In this document: one piece after another, positions 1 through 8,990 of the stretch
How positions within the stretch are numbered: position 1 is the stretch's first letter
Layout: each line of letters begins with the position of its first letter
Assembly: GCA_946610635.1 (NCBI GenBank)
Contig: CAMOCI010000003.1
Coordinates: forward strand, 1 to 13,633
Source of the DNA: an uncultured Clostridia bacterium
GTDB taxonomy: Bacteria; Bacillota; Clostridia; Christensenellales; UBA1242
Direction: 5' to 3'
Length of the DNA stretch: 13,633 nucleotides
The notes under the pieces: model-generated
Database searches by the model: none
Seen by the model: the letters and a program-made list of their open reading frames with translations, nothing else
What the model was told of the DNA's origin: nothing
Position numbers and translations under genes: made by a program

Positions 1-472
1 CCCCAGCGCTATCTCCAATCATAAACACGTTTTCAAAATTTGCCTGTAAGTTGTATTTAAATAAAAACTCTTTGCTATTTTTTTCAAAATATTTTATTGC
101 TTTAATACAATCAGCTATGCAAGTTCTTATGCTAACTTTTGGCATTAAACGGTAGTTTATATTAACAACAATATAACCATTACTTGCAACTTTTTTACAA
201 AAACTTGTATATCCGTATTTATCACCACCGCACCAAGAACCACCATGCACATAAAAAACAATAGGCAATATTGTATAATCTTTTGTTTTAGGTAAAATCA
301 AATCAAACTTTTGCAATTTGTTTGCGCCATAACATATATTTTTCTTAACAAAAACACCTTTAACTTTTTTGTAATGTGTAAAAACTCTAAGCCCTAGCTT
401 AGTTAAATTTCTATTCTGTGCAAGTTTAAATTTTTGCACTTGCTTATTAATTTTTTTTGTTAATTTTGACAT
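1..472 (-). CDS. Alpha/beta hydrolase, esterase/lipase-like (partial, C-terminus outside window)
   Basis: The reverse strand reads open from an ATG at 472 to the window edge, giving the first 157 residues. Two family hallmarks are visible: HGGSW at residues 76-80, the oxyanion-hole motif of carboxylesterase and hormone-sensitive-lipase-like hydrolases, and GDSAG at 153-157, the nucleophile elbow with the catalytic Ser at 155. Between them lies NINYRLMP (104-111), equivalent to the family's DYRLAPE block. The catalytic Asp and His would lie beyond the window. The first ~35 residues are basic and show no clear signal peptide, so a cytoplasmic esterase acting on small acyl esters is the likeliest role; the substrate cannot be told. 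A weak GGTGA lies just upstream of the ATG. The gene is divergent from rpoB, and I see no convincing promoter for it in the very AT-rich spacer. The family call is firm, the exact subfamily is not. Confidence 0.9.
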   Translation of the reverse strand, partial: MSKLTKKINKQVQKFKLAQNRNLTKLGLRVFTHYKKVKGVFVKKNICYGANKLQKFDLILPKTKDYTILPIVFYVHGGSWCGGDKYGYTSFCKKVASNGYIVVNINYRLMPKVSIRTCIADCIKAIKYFEKNSKEFLFKYNLQANFENVFMIGDSAG

Positions 473-542
473 TTTTCACCAAATTTTTTATATTACTATT
501 TTTTATATTTTTAAAAAAAATTATAAATATATAAATTTATAG

Positions 543-572
543 TTGACTTTTGCTATTGAATTATGATAAGAT
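543..572 (+). promoter_or_regulatory. Promoter of the rpoBC operon (extended -10)
   Basis: The -35 box is TTGACT (543-548) and the -10 is TAAGAT (567-572), with an 18-nt spacer. A TG one base before the -10 (564-565) makes it an extended -10 promoter. The predicted start is near 579, giving a leader of about 120 nt before rpoB. The spacer upstream (480-540) is almost pure A/T and could act as an UP element. The 11-mer GTTGACTTTTG at 542-552 also occurs at the rpsL promoter. Confidence 0.75.
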
Positions 573-619
573 GTAACGTGCTTTATGTATAGCAAAATCT
601 TTTGCATGCATATAAAACT

Positions 620-637
620 GAATTTATGTATAAATTC
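620..637 (+). repeat. Perfect inverted repeat in the rpoB leader
   Basis: GAATTTA (620-626), a TGTA loop and TAAATTC (631-637) form a perfect 7-bp stem in the rpoB leader. A second small inverted repeat, GCAAAA/TTTTGC, lies at 592-605. No T-run follows either one, so they are not terminators. The stems are almost all A/T and chance is a real alternative. Confidence 0.4.
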
Positions 638-700
638 TATCACATAAATTTTAAACACACAACAGAATAAAAAGATTTAATTGAAGGAGAAAATTAGTCG

Positions 701-3700
701 ATGCAAGAAGCTCTCAAAATCAAAAAGGTAAAGTATGGCAATGCAGAACGTTACAGTTTTGCAAAAATTGATGAACTTGTTGAGCCACCTTATCTTTTAG
801 AAATTCAAAAGAAACCATATAAGGAATTTTTGGAAAAAGGAATTGGGGAGGTGCTTGACGAATATTCGCCTATCGTTGATTATAGCGATAAAGCAGAATT
901 GTATTTTACCGGCTACAATGTAAGTGGTCAGCCAAAATATACAAAGGAAGAGTGCCGTCGTGCACGCCAAAACTATACTGTGCCTTTAAAAGTAAATGCA
1001 AGACTTGTATTAAAGGAAACCGGTGAAGTTATTGAGCAAGAAGTGTTTATGGGTGATATTCCTCTCATGAGTGAGGAAGGCTATTTTATTGTTAATGGTG
1101 TAGAAAGAGTTATAATCAGCCAAATCATCAAAAGTGCTAATGTCTACTTTGAAAAAACTATTGACAAAACAGGTAAAAATGTAATCACAGCAACACTTCA
1201 CTCACCACGTGGAACAAGACTTTCTGTTGAACAAACACATAATGACGTTTTAAAAGTTATTATCAATGCAAACAGCAAAGTTAGTGCAGGAGTATTTTTA
1301 AAAGCATGTGGCTATACAAACGAGTCTATTTTAGAACTCTTTGATAATGATCCAATAATTGCAAGCACGTTAGAAAAAGAGCCACAGATTACTGAGGAAG
1401 AAAGTTTGATAGAAATTGCAAAGAGAACTCGTCCTAGTGAAGTTCCTGATGCAAATGCAACAAGACAATATTTGTTTGATACATTCTTCTCTAACCTATA
1501 TTATAATTTTGGTCTTGTTGGAAGATATAAATTTAACAAAAAATTAGCATTAGCAAGCAGAATTGCCGATAAGATTGCTGCCGAAGATGTTAAGGTAGGT
1601 AGCACAGTTCTTGTTAAAAAAGGTGATGTTATCTCTTACGATGTAGCATTACAAATTCAAAATAGTGGCATTAATGAAGTTAGAATTATGCACAACGGCA
1701 AGCCACACAAAATTATTGGTAATGCTCGTGTAGAACTAGCAAAAGTTATAGACTGCAAGCCAGAAGCACTTGGTATTGAAGAAAACGTTTATTATCCACT
1801 TCTTGCAAGTATTTTAAAAGATAACAAAACAAAAGAGGCAAGATTGGCTGCTATAAAAGAAAATGCAAAAGAACTTGTTACAACTCACTTAACAGTAGAA
1901 GACATCATTGCATCAATCTCTTACATGAGAGATTTGGATATGGGTCTTGGTGAAGTTGATAACATTGACCACTTGGCAAATAGAAGAATTGCCACAGTTG
2001 GTGAATTATTCCAAAATGAATTTAGAAAAGGCGTTGCAAAATTAAGAGATAATATTAGAGAAAACATGCAAAGTCATGAAACAAGCGAACTTTCTCCATC
2101 ATCACTTATCAATGCACGTCCTATTAACAAGTATTTAAGAGATTTCTTATCTAGTGGACAACTTTCTCAAATTACAGAAGACTTTAATCCTGCATCATCA
2201 TTAACCAACAAGAGAAGAATATCTGCCGTTGGTCCTGGTGGTATTAAGAAAGAAAGAGCTAGTGCAGAAGTTCGTGATATTCACTATTCTCACTATGGTC
2301 GTATTTGTGCAGTAGAAACACCAGAAGGTCAAAGCATTGGTCTAGTTAATGGTCTTGCCGCATATACAAAAATTAACAAATATGGTTTCCTCGAAACTCC
2401 TTACAAAAGAGTTGTTGATGGTAAAGTTACAGATGAAGTTGTATATTTGATGGCAGACGAAGAAGAACATTACAATATTGCTCAATTTGTTGAGCCAGTT
2501 GATGAAAACAAACAATTTATTAACGCAAGAGTTTTGTGTAGAAAGAAAGGTAATTATGAAGAAATACCTGCTTCAAAAGTTGATTTTATTGATGTTTCTC
2601 CAAGACAATTTATCAGTGCAACAACATCATTAATTCCTTTCCTAGAAAATACGGATACTGTTCGTGCACTTACAGGTAGCAACATGCAACGTCAGGCTGT
2701 TCCACTTCTTAGAGCAGAAAGCCCTATCGTTGGCACAGGATTTGAGCATAAAGTTGCTATGGATAGTGGTGCTATGGTTCTTGCAGAAGAAGATGGTGTT
2801 GTAACTTATGTTGATGCACGAGAAATTCACGTAAAATCTAAAAATGAAGAAAAAGTTTACAGATTAACAAAGTTCCAAAAAACAAATAAAGAAACTTGTT
2901 ATAACCAAAAACCAAATGTTGTAAAAGGTCAAAAAGTTAAAGCTGGTGATGTGTTGGCAGATGGTTTCAGTACTCAAAATGGAGAACTTGCTCTTGGTAA
3001 AAATGTTACAATTGCATTTATGAATTGGGAAGGTTATAACTACGAAGACGCTATTCTTTTAAACGAAAGATTGGTTAAAAATGATACATTTACTTCAATT
3101 GCTTTAACAACAGAAGAATGTGCTGTTCGCTCAACCAAACTTGGTGATGAAGAAATCACAAGAGATATACCTAACGCACCAGAAGATTTACTTAAAAACT
3201 TGGATGCCGATGGTATTGTTAGAGTTGGTGCAGAAGTTAGACCAGGTGACTACCTTGTTGGTAAAGTTACACCTAAGGGCGAAACCGAACTTACTCCAGA
3301 AGAAAGATTACTTAGAGCAATCTTTGGAGAAAAAGCAAGAGAAGTTAGAGATAATTCATTAAAAGTTCCACATGGTGGTGGTGGAATAGTTGTAGATGTA
3401 CAAGTATTTTCAAGAAAGAATCATGATGAACTTGAAACAGGTGTTAATCAACTTGTAAAAGTTTATATTGCCAAAAAGAGAAAAATCTCTGTTGGAGATA
3501 AGATGGCAGGAAGATACGGTAACAAAGGTTGTGTATCAAGAGTATTGCCAGAAGAAGATATGCCATTTATGGCAAATGGTCAAGCAGTTGACGTTGTACT
3601 TAACCCACTTGGTGTTCCTTCACGTATGAATATTGGTCAGGTTTTGGAAGTTCATTTGGGATTAATTGCAAAAACACTTGGATGGAAAGTTGCAACTCCA

Positions 3701-4372
3701 AACTTTAATGGTTGTAAAGAAAGCGATATTAAAGAGATGCTTAAAGAAAATAACTTGCCAGAAAACGGAAAAGTTCAACTTTATGATGGTAGAACTGGTG
3801 AAGCATTTGGTGACAAGGTTACAGTTGGTGTCATGTATATGATTAAACTTGAACATATGTCAGAGACTAAAATTCACGCACGTAGTATTGGTAGTTATGC
3901 CCTTGTTACTCGTCAGCCACTTGGTGGAAAAGCCATGTTTGGTGGTCAAAGATTTGGAGAAATGGAAGTTTGGGCACTTGAAGCATATGGTGCAAGCCAC
4001 CTTCTTCAAGAAATGATTACTGTAAAAAGTGACGATGTTCAAGGTAGAACAAAAGCATACGAGAGTATTGTTAAGGGCGAGCCTATTGCAGAGCCTGGCA
4101 TACCAGAGAGCTTTAAAGTTATTGTTAAGGAATTCCAAGGTATTGGCCTTGACGTAAAGATACTTACAGAAGACAACAAAGAACTCTCTGTTAGTGAGTT
4201 TGCACCAGAAGATGAGCAAATTACAAGAGCAGTTGAAAATACACTTGAAGATATTGAAATTGCAGACGACAAGCAAGAAATTGAATCAGATTTTGAAGAT
4301 AACATGGAGTCAGGAATTGAAGAAGACTTGTTTGATGATGAAGACTTGTTTGACGACGAAGATATGGAATAA
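701..4372 (+). CDS. rpoB: DNA-directed RNA polymerase subunit beta
   Basis: This is the beta subunit of core RNA polymerase: with beta' it forms the catalytic cleft, contacts the RNA-DNA hybrid and contains the rifampicin pocket. Its 1223 aa are normal for Firmicutes (about 1190-1240). Familiar blocks appear in order: the N-terminal DEL.EPPYLLEIQKK block, the rifampicin region (residues 487-513, ending NKRRISAVGPGG), ETPEGQSIGL, GDKMAGRYGNKG, and the C-terminal QPLGGKAMFGGQRFGEME and VKGEPIAEPGIPESFK blocks that contact beta'. Start: an in-frame TAG at 695-697 excludes anything longer, and AGGAG at 685-689 serves this ATG. It is the first gene of the operon, 15 nt before rpoC, with no rplL upstream. 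Oddities are natural changes at rifampicin-contact positions and an acidic tail ending in a duplicated EDLFDD unit. Confidence 0.99.
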   Translation: MQEALKIKKVKYGNAERYSFAKIDELVEPPYLLEIQKKPYKEFLEKGIGEVLDEYSPIVDYSDKAELYFTGYNVSGQPKYTKEECRRARQNYTVPLKVNARLVLKETGEVIEQEVFMGDIPLMSEEGYFIVNGVERVIISQIIKSANVYFEKTIDKTGKNVITATLHSPRGTRLSVEQTHNDVLKVIINANSKVSAGVFLKACGYTNESILELFDNDPIIASTLEKEPQITEEESLIEIAKRTRPSEVPDANATRQYLFDTFFSNLYYNFGLVGRYKFNKKLALASRIADKIAAEDVKVGSTVLVKKGDVISYDVALQIQNSGINEVRIMHNGKPHKIIGNARVELAKVIDCKPEALGIEENVYYPLLASILKDNKTKEARLAAIKENAKELVTTHLTVEDIIASISYMRDLDMGLGEVDNIDHLANRRIATVGELFQNEFRKGVAKLRDNIRENMQSHETSELSPSSLINARPINKYLRDFLSSGQLSQITEDFNPASSLTNKRRISAVGPGGIKKERASAEVRDIHYSHYGRICAVETPEGQSIGLVNGLAAYTKINKYGFLETPYKRVVDGKVTDEVVYLMADEEEHYNIAQFVEPVDENKQFINARVLCRKKGNYEEIPASKVDFIDVSPRQFISATTSLIPFLENTDTVRALTGSNMQRQAVPLLRAESPIVGTGFEHKVAMDSGAMVLAEEDGVVTYVDAREIHVKSKNEEKVYRLTKFQKTNKETCYNQKPNVVKGQKVKAGDVLADGFSTQNGELALGKNVTIAFMNWEGYNYEDAILLNERLVKNDTFTSIALTTEECAVRSTKLGDEEITRDIPNAPEDLLKNLDADGIVRVGAEVRPGDYLVGKVTPKGETELTPEERLLRAIFGEKAREVRDNSLKVPHGGGGIVVDVQVFSRKNHDELETGVNQLVKVYIAKKRKISVGDKMAGRYGNKGCVSRVLPEEDMPFMANGQAVDVVLNPLGVPSRMNIGQVLEVHLGLIAKTLGWKVATPNFNGCKESDIKEMLKENNLPENGKVQLYDGRTGEAFGDKVTVGVMYMIKLEHMSETKIHARSIGSYALVTRQPLGGKAMFGGQRFGEMEVWALEAYGASHLLQEMITVKSDDVQGRTKAYESIVKGEPIAEPGIPESFKVIVKEFQGIGLDVKILTEDNKELSVSEFAPEDEQITRAVENTLEDIEIADDKQEIESDFEDNMESGIEEDLFDDEDLFDDEDME
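4322..4357 (+). repeat. 18-bp tandem duplication at the rpoB 3' end (EDLFDD x2)
   Basis: Two in-frame 18-nt copies encode EDLFDD-EDLFDD (residues 1208-1219). They differ only by synonymous GAT/GAC changes in the last two codons. A third partial unit (GAAGAT) follows before the stop. This lengthens the acidic tail of RpoB. Confidence 0.85.
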
Positions 4373-4387
4373 TAGGAGATAAAGCGA

Positions 4388-7300
4388 ATGTTTGAATTAA
4401 GCAATTTTCACGCAATAAAAATTGGCATTGCTTCGCCAGAAAAAATTAGAGAATGGTCTCATGGAGAAGTTACAAAGGCAGAAACTATAAACTATCGTAC
4501 TCAAAAGCCAGAGCCTGATGGACTTTTTTGCGAAAGAATTTTTGGACCAAGAAAAGATTATGAATGTCATTGCGGAAAATATAAAAGAATTAGATATAAA
4601 GGACTTATTTGTGACAAGTGTGGCGTAGAAGTTACTACAAGCTCTGTTCGCCGTGAAAGAATGGGTCATATAGAACTCGCAACTCCTTGTTCACATATTT
4701 GGTTTTTTAAAAACAACCCAAGCAGAATTGGTACTGCGTTAGATATAACAGCAAAAAACTTGGAGCAAGTTTTGTACTATGTAAACTATATAGTTCTTGA
4801 CCCAGGCAAAACCAATTTTGAATATAAACAAATAATTAATGATAGAGAATATCGTGAAGCAGAAGAAATGTTTGGTGTAAACAGCTTTAAAGCCAGCATG
4901 GGTGGAGAAGCTATCAAGCAACTTTTAAGAGAAGTTGATGTTGATAAAGAAGTTGCAGAACTTACAGCAGAAATGCACCAAAGCAAAGGACAAAAGAAAC
5001 TTAAAGTTGTTAAAAGACTTGAAGTTTTAAGTGCCTTCCAACAAAGTGGTAATAAACTTGAATGGATGATTATGGATTGTATTCCAGTTATTCCACCAGA
5101 TTTAAGACCAATGGTTCAACTTGATGGTGGCAGATTTGCTACTAACGATTTGAACGATTTGTATAGAAGAGTTATAAACAGAAATTTACGTCTTAAAAAG
5201 CTTATGGAGTTAGGTGCTCCTGACGTTATTGTTAGAAATGAAAAAAGAATGCTTCAAGAAGCAGTTGATGCATTGTTTGATAATGGTAAACGTGGCAGAC
5301 CAGTAGTTGGTGGTAGCAAGGGTAGAGAATTAAAATCTATTGCTGCTGCACTTAAAGGTAAGGGTGGACGTTTCCGTCAAAACTTGCTTGGTAAACGTGT
5401 AGATTATTCAGGACGTGCCGTTATTGTAATTGGTCCACAACTTAAGATGTATCAATGTGGTGTTCCAAAAACAATGGCTCTAGAATTATTTAAACCATTT
5501 GTTATGAAACGTTTGGTAGAAATGAACCAAAGTTACAATATTAAGAGTGCAAAACGTATGGTAGAAAGAGAACAACCTATCGTTTGGGATATTCTTGATG
5601 AAGTTATTAAGGACCATCCAGTGCTTTTAAATCGTGCTCCAACACTTCACAAACTTTCAATCCAAGCATTTGAGCCAGTACTTGTAGATGGCAATGCAAT
5701 TCGCTTACATCCACTTGTTTGTGCAGGCTTTAATGCGGACTTTGACGGTGACCAGATGGCTATTCACGTTCCACTTAGTTTGGAAGCACAGGCAGAAGCA
5801 AGATTTTTAATGCTATCTACAAATAACATTGTAAAACCTAGTGACGGTTCACCAATCGTATCACCACAACAAGATATTGTTTTAGGCTCTTACTACTTAA
5901 CTATGGTAAGACCAGGCGCAAAGGGAGAAAACTCTTGCTATATTGATGAAGATGAAGCAATGATGGCTTATCAATGTGGCGACCTTCATTTGCAAGCAAC
6001 AATTTTTGTTAGAAGAACAGGTGAGTTTGATGGCAAGCCTATTTCAAGAAGAGTTAAAACAACAATAGGCAAAATTATATTTAATAGAGTAATTCCACAA
6101 GATTTAGGCAAAGTTGATAGAACAAATCCAGATACTTGCCTAGATTATGAAATTGATTACAATGTTGGTAAAAAACAATTAAGCGAACTTGTTGGTTTAA
6201 TTTACAGAAAACATGGCACAACAGAAACAGCCAAGACACTTGATAAAGTAAAAGAACTTGGTTATAAATATAGTACACTTTCTGGTATTACAATGAATAT
6301 ATTTGATATGATTGTTCCACCAGAAAGAGAAGAAATTATTCATAAGGCAGAAGAAGAAACAGCAACTAACGAAAAGTTATATCGTAGAGGTCTTTTATCA
6401 CTTGATGATAAAAAGAACAAAAACATTGCCGTTTGGGAAGAAGCAACAAATAAAGTTGGTAAAGCTGTTCAAGAGCATCTTGGAGAGTTTAATCCACTTA
6501 ACATTATTGCTGTTTCAAAAGCAAGAACAAATCCATCACAGTTAAATCAGGTTTGTGGTATGCGTGGACCTATTAGTGCAACTGGTGGCGAAAAAATTGA
6601 TATTCCAATTAAATCAAATTATAGATATGGTCTTTCTCCATTTGAGTACTTTATGAGTGCCCGTGGTGGAAGAAAAGGTCTTGCCGACATTGCTATGAAA
6701 ACAGCCGATGCGGGTTACTTAACACGTAGACTTGTTGATGTTGCCCAAGAAGTTATTATTACAGAAGATGACTGTTTTGAGAATTTGGGTGAAAAAGTTA
6801 AAGGCATGACAGTTAGCGCTATTGTAATTGATAGTACAGAAGTGTTATCACTCAAAAAGAGAATTGCTGGCAGATATTCAGTTAATGAAATTGTTGACCC
6901 ACAAACAAAAGAAGTTTTGGTTGAAGCCAACACAATGATTACTGACGAACAAGCAGTAGCTGTTGAAGAAGCTGGTATTAAAGAAGTTACTATTCGTACA
7001 GGTTTAACTTGTAGATGCAGACATGGCATTTGTGCAAAATGTTATGGTAGAGATATGGCAACAAGCAAACTTGTATCTATGGGTGAAGCAGTTGGTATTA
7101 TTGCGGCACAATCAGTTGGTGAACCTGGTACACAGCTTACCATGAGAAACTTCCACACTGGTGGTGTTTCTACTGCAAGCGATATCACAACCGGTCTTCC
7201 ACGTGTTGAAGAATTGTTTGAAGCACGTAGACCAAAAGGTGTTGCAGTTTTAAGTGATGTTTCTGGTAAAGTTTCTATTAATGTTATTGATAAGATAAAC

Positions 7301-7972
7301 GAAGTTGTCGTTCATAGCGTAGATGGTGATGTATCATACAAACTTCCTTATGGTAGTGATTTAATGGTGCAAGAAGGTGATGAAGTTTCACCAGGTTCAC
7401 CACTCACAAAAGGTTCTATATATCCAGCAGATATTTTAAGAACACAAGGTATGAAGCAAGTTCAAAACTATCTTATTAACGAAATTCTTGGCGTTTATAG
7501 CCGTCAGGACGTTGATATTAATCCAAAGCACTTGGAAGTTATTATCAGACAAATGTGTAGAAAAGTTCAAATAGAAGATGCTGGTGATACAAAATTATTA
7601 CCGGGCGACTACGTAGACATTAACACATTTGAAGACGCTAACCAAGAAGCACTTATGAATGGAAATGTCCCAGCAAGTGCAAAGCCATTGCTACTAAGTA
7701 TTACAAAGGCTTCACTTAACACAGAAAGTTTCCTTTCTGCCGCATCATTCCAGGAAACAAGTGCAGTGCTTACAGATGCATCTATCAAAGGTAAAGTTGA
7801 CTATTTAACAGGTATTAAAGAAAATGTTATGATAGGTAAACTTATCCCAGCAGGTACTGGTATAAAACAATATCGTGACTTAATGCCAAAAGTTATCAAC
7901 AAAGCTTTTGAAGAGCACGATGCAAGCATATTAGATTTTGATAATGTAGAAGTTGAAGCACAATCAGAATAA
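4388..7972 (+). CDS. rpoC: DNA-directed RNA polymerase subunit beta'
   Basis: This is the catalytic large subunit of RNA polymerase. It runs 1194 aa, close to B. subtilis RpoC, with no large insertion. Visible elements: N-terminal zinc site C60, C62, C75, C78; the Mg-binding NADFDGD with D451, D453 and D455; a bridge helix around residues 757-785 ([19 protein letters not shown]); a second zinc site C796, C875, C882, C885; and the trigger loop MRNFHTGG (919-926), which keeps the catalytic His923. Start: ATG with AGGAG at 4374-4378, giving the expected [14 protein letters not shown]-terminus. It is translated with rpoB from one transcript, and a hairpin terminator lies 8 nt after the stop. Several positions that hardly vary in other bacteria differ here (F-loop, bridge-helix base, and Asn921 where most bacteria have Thr). 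Confidence 0.99.
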   Translation: MFELSNFHAIKIGIASPEKIREWSHGEVTKAETINYRTQKPEPDGLFCERIFGPRKDYECHCGKYKRIRYKGLICDKCGVEVTTSSVRRERMGHIELATPCSHIWFFKNNPSRIGTALDITAKNLEQVLYYVNYIVLDPGKTNFEYKQIINDREYREAEEMFGVNSFKASMGGEAIKQLLREVDVDKEVAELTAEMHQSKGQKKLKVVKRLEVLSAFQQSGNKLEWMIMDCIPVIPPDLRPMVQLDGGRFATNDLNDLYRRVINRNLRLKKLMELGAPDVIVRNEKRMLQEAVDALFDNGKRGRPVVGGSKGRELKSIAAALKGKGGRFRQNLLGKRVDYSGRAVIVIGPQLKMYQCGVPKTMALELFKPFVMKRLVEMNQSYNIKSAKRMVEREQPIVWDILDEVIKDHPVLLNRAPTLHKLSIQAFEPVLVDGNAIRLHPLVCAGFNADFDGDQMAIHVPLSLEAQAEARFLMLSTNNIVKPSDGSPIVSPQQDIVLGSYYLTMVRPGAKGENSCYIDEDEAMMAYQCGDLHLQATIFVRRTGEFDGKPISRRVKTTIGKIIFNRVIPQDLGKVDRTNPDTCLDYEIDYNVGKKQLSELVGLIYRKHGTTETAKTLDKVKELGYKYSTLSGITMNIFDMIVPPEREEIIHKAEEETATNEKLYRRGLLSLDDKKNKNIAVWEEATNKVGKAVQEHLGEFNPLNIIAVSKARTNPSQLNQVCGMRGPISATGGEKIDIPIKSNYRYGLSPFEYFMSARGGRKGLADIAMKTADAGYLTRRLVDVAQEVIITEDDCFENLGEKVKGMTVSAIVIDSTEVLSLKKRIAGRYSVNEIVDPQTKEVLVEANTMITDEQAVAVEEAGIKEVTIRTGLTCRCRHGICAKCYGRDMATSKLVSMGEAVGIIAAQSVGEPGTQLTMRNFHTGGVSTASDITTGLPRVEELFEARRPKGVAVLSDVSGKVSINVIDKINEVVVHSVDGDVSYKLPYGSDLMVQEGDEVSPGSPLTKGSIYPADILRTQGMKQVQNYLINEILGVYSRQDVDINPKHLEVIIRQMCRKVQIEDAGDTKLLPGDYVDINTFEDANQEALMNGNVPASAKPLLLSITKASLNTESFLSAASFQETSAVLTDASIKGKVDYLTGIKENVMIGKLIPAGTGIKQYRDLMPKVINKAFEEHDASILDFDNVEVEAQSE

Positions 7973-7980
7973 TAAATAAA

Positions 7981-8006
7981 AGTCATAGTATATACTATGG
8001 CTTTTT
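7981..8006 (+). terminator. Rho-independent terminator of rpoBC
   Basis: AGTCATAGTA (7981-7990) pairs with TACTATGGCT (7993-8002) as a 10-bp stem with one G-U pair and a very short loop. A T-run follows directly. An A-rich tract on the left side gives it some bidirectional potential. Confidence 0.8.
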
Positions 8007-8073
8007 ACATACTTAATAAAAGTATACAAGTATGTTAGTTTGATTTCATATTTAAAATTGGTATAAAATCAAA
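8007..8073. repeat. Inverted repeats in the rpoC-to-8196 spacer
   Basis: ACATACTT (8007-8014) and AAGTATGT (8028-8035) form an 8-bp inverted repeat with a 13-nt loop. TTTGATTT (8039-8046) and AAATCAAA (8066-8073) form another with a 19-nt loop. Neither has a T-run. They lie between the rpoC terminator and the next promoter and could be operators or chance in A/T-rich DNA. I see nothing else at 8074-8150. Confidence 0.3.
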
Positions 8074-8151
8074 TATTATTTTATAATCATAGGCAGTGTA
8101 AAAATTAGTAATACATATCTTTTTTTTGTACATAATCTAAAAAAATCACTA

Positions 8152-8179
8152 TTGACATTTTTATTTATTTGAGTATAAT
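8152..8179 (+). promoter_or_regulatory. Consensus sigma-A promoter of the 237-aa gene
   Basis: The -35 is a perfect TTGACA (8152-8157) and the -10 a perfect TATAAT (8174-8179), with a 16-nt spacer. The predicted start is about 8186, only some 10 nt before the start codon. Confidence 0.85.
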
Positions 8180-8195
8180 ATCATAAGAGGTATGT

Positions 8196-8909
8196 ATGGA
8201 GTTAAATAACTTAATAGAATTAGTACAAGAAAATGGCACAACACTTTCAAAAAAAGTATTAAAAGATGCCATTGCTTTTGCAAAAAAAAGTGGTAGTGCA
8301 GAACTTGCTTACGAGCTTGCTTGTGTAGTAGAAGGTAAAGAAAGACAAGATATGGAGCAAATTGTTTTAAGAGCAAAAGAGCCAAAGTTTTGTTATTTAT
8401 TTGCAAAAGACATCCCAGGTGCAGATGTAAAAGCTCATGAACAGGTTATATTAAATCAAAGAGATGTAAAATATGCTGTTGAGTTTGCAAGTGATATACC
8501 TAATATAGATTTGTATAAACTATTTGACATTGTTATTTGCTCAAAAAATCCTGAATATGCATATAAATTTGCACTTGAAGTTGATATTACTGAAAAATTA
8601 GAAAAAAGCTTATTAAAAGATTTAACCTTATCAACCAAAGTTAGTAAAAAACTAAATTTAGATAAGTATACTGATGCTAAAATAGCTAACGAAACTTATA
8701 AATCTGAAATTCATAGACTAGCTTTGGACAAAACTAAAAAAATTATTGATATTTTACAACAAATAGTTATTGATTCTAATGATTCAACTTATATAGAGTT
8801 ATTCAAAAGAGATATTGATGGTGCTGACACAAAAAAATTAAGTTTAGCAAAAAGTAGAATTGTTAAAGCATGTAAAACTGTAAAAGTAGATAAAGAGTTA
8901 ACTAAATAA
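8196..8909 (+). CDS. Helical-repeat (alpha-solenoid-like) protein of unknown function, 237 aa
   Basis: I cannot assign a function. The protein contains a degenerate ~28-residue repeat of the form (N/D)xxYxxxFAxDIxGADxxKxxxxVI. Copies are at residues 32-60 (weakest), 61-88, 89-116, 117-143 and, after a divergent middle segment, 195-222. The pattern of aromatic, Ala and Asp-Ile positions suggests paired helices stacked as a solenoid, a common protein- or nucleic-acid-binding scaffold. There is no signal peptide, membrane segment or catalytic motif, so it is probably cytoplasmic. Start: the first in-frame ATG after AAGAGG (8185-8190). A second ATG at 8192 is in another frame and yields only five codons. 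It has its own consensus promoter, and no terminator separates it from the 58-aa gene downstream, so read-through into that gene is likely. Confidence 0.87.
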   Translation: MELNNLIELVQENGTTLSKKVLKDAIAFAKKSGSAELAYELACVVEGKERQDMEQIVLRAKEPKFCYLFAKDIPGADVKAHEQVILNQRDVKYAVEFASDIPNIDLYKLFDIVICSKNPEYAYKFALEVDITEKLEKSLLKDLTLSTKVSKKLNLDKYTDAKIANETYKSEIHRLALDKTKKIIDILQQIVIDSNDSTYIELFKRDIDGADTKKLSLAKSRIVKACKTVKVDKELTK

Positions 8910-8937
8910 TTATTTACAAAAAATTTTAAAAAGGGTA

Positions 8938-8966
8938 TTTACAAACACAAATTGTTATGATATAAT
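8938..8966 (+). promoter_or_regulatory. Extended -10 promoter of the 58-aa gene
   Basis: TTTACA (8938-8943) lies 17 nt before a perfect TATAAT (8961-8966), with TG at 8958-8959. The start is expected near 8973, giving a leader of about 18 nt that contains the ribosome binding site. Confidence 0.8.
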
Positions 8967-8990
8967 ACACATATAACAAGGAGAAAACAT

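Noticed and set aside
606..647. 13-codon ORF in the rpoB leader as a possible leader peptide
   Set aside because: No ribosome binding site and no attenuator hairpin with a T-run after it.
3860..4276. 138-aa open frame on the minus strand inside rpoB
   Set aside because: Composition (Cys, Asn, Phe) is typical of antisense reading of an AT-rich gene, with no expression signals. Other frames inside rpoB, rpoC and rnr were rejected for the same reason.
4039..4404. 121-aa Ser-rich open frame on the minus strand over the end of rpoB
   Set aside because: It is the antisense shadow of the acidic, Asp/Glu-rich rpoB tail. It has no ribosome binding site or promoter and overlaps an unmistakable gene.
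8192..8209. Five-codon ORF overlapping the start of the 237-aa gene
   Set aside because: It is too close to the AAGAGG to be used efficiently; the ATG at 8196 has better spacing and a long frame.
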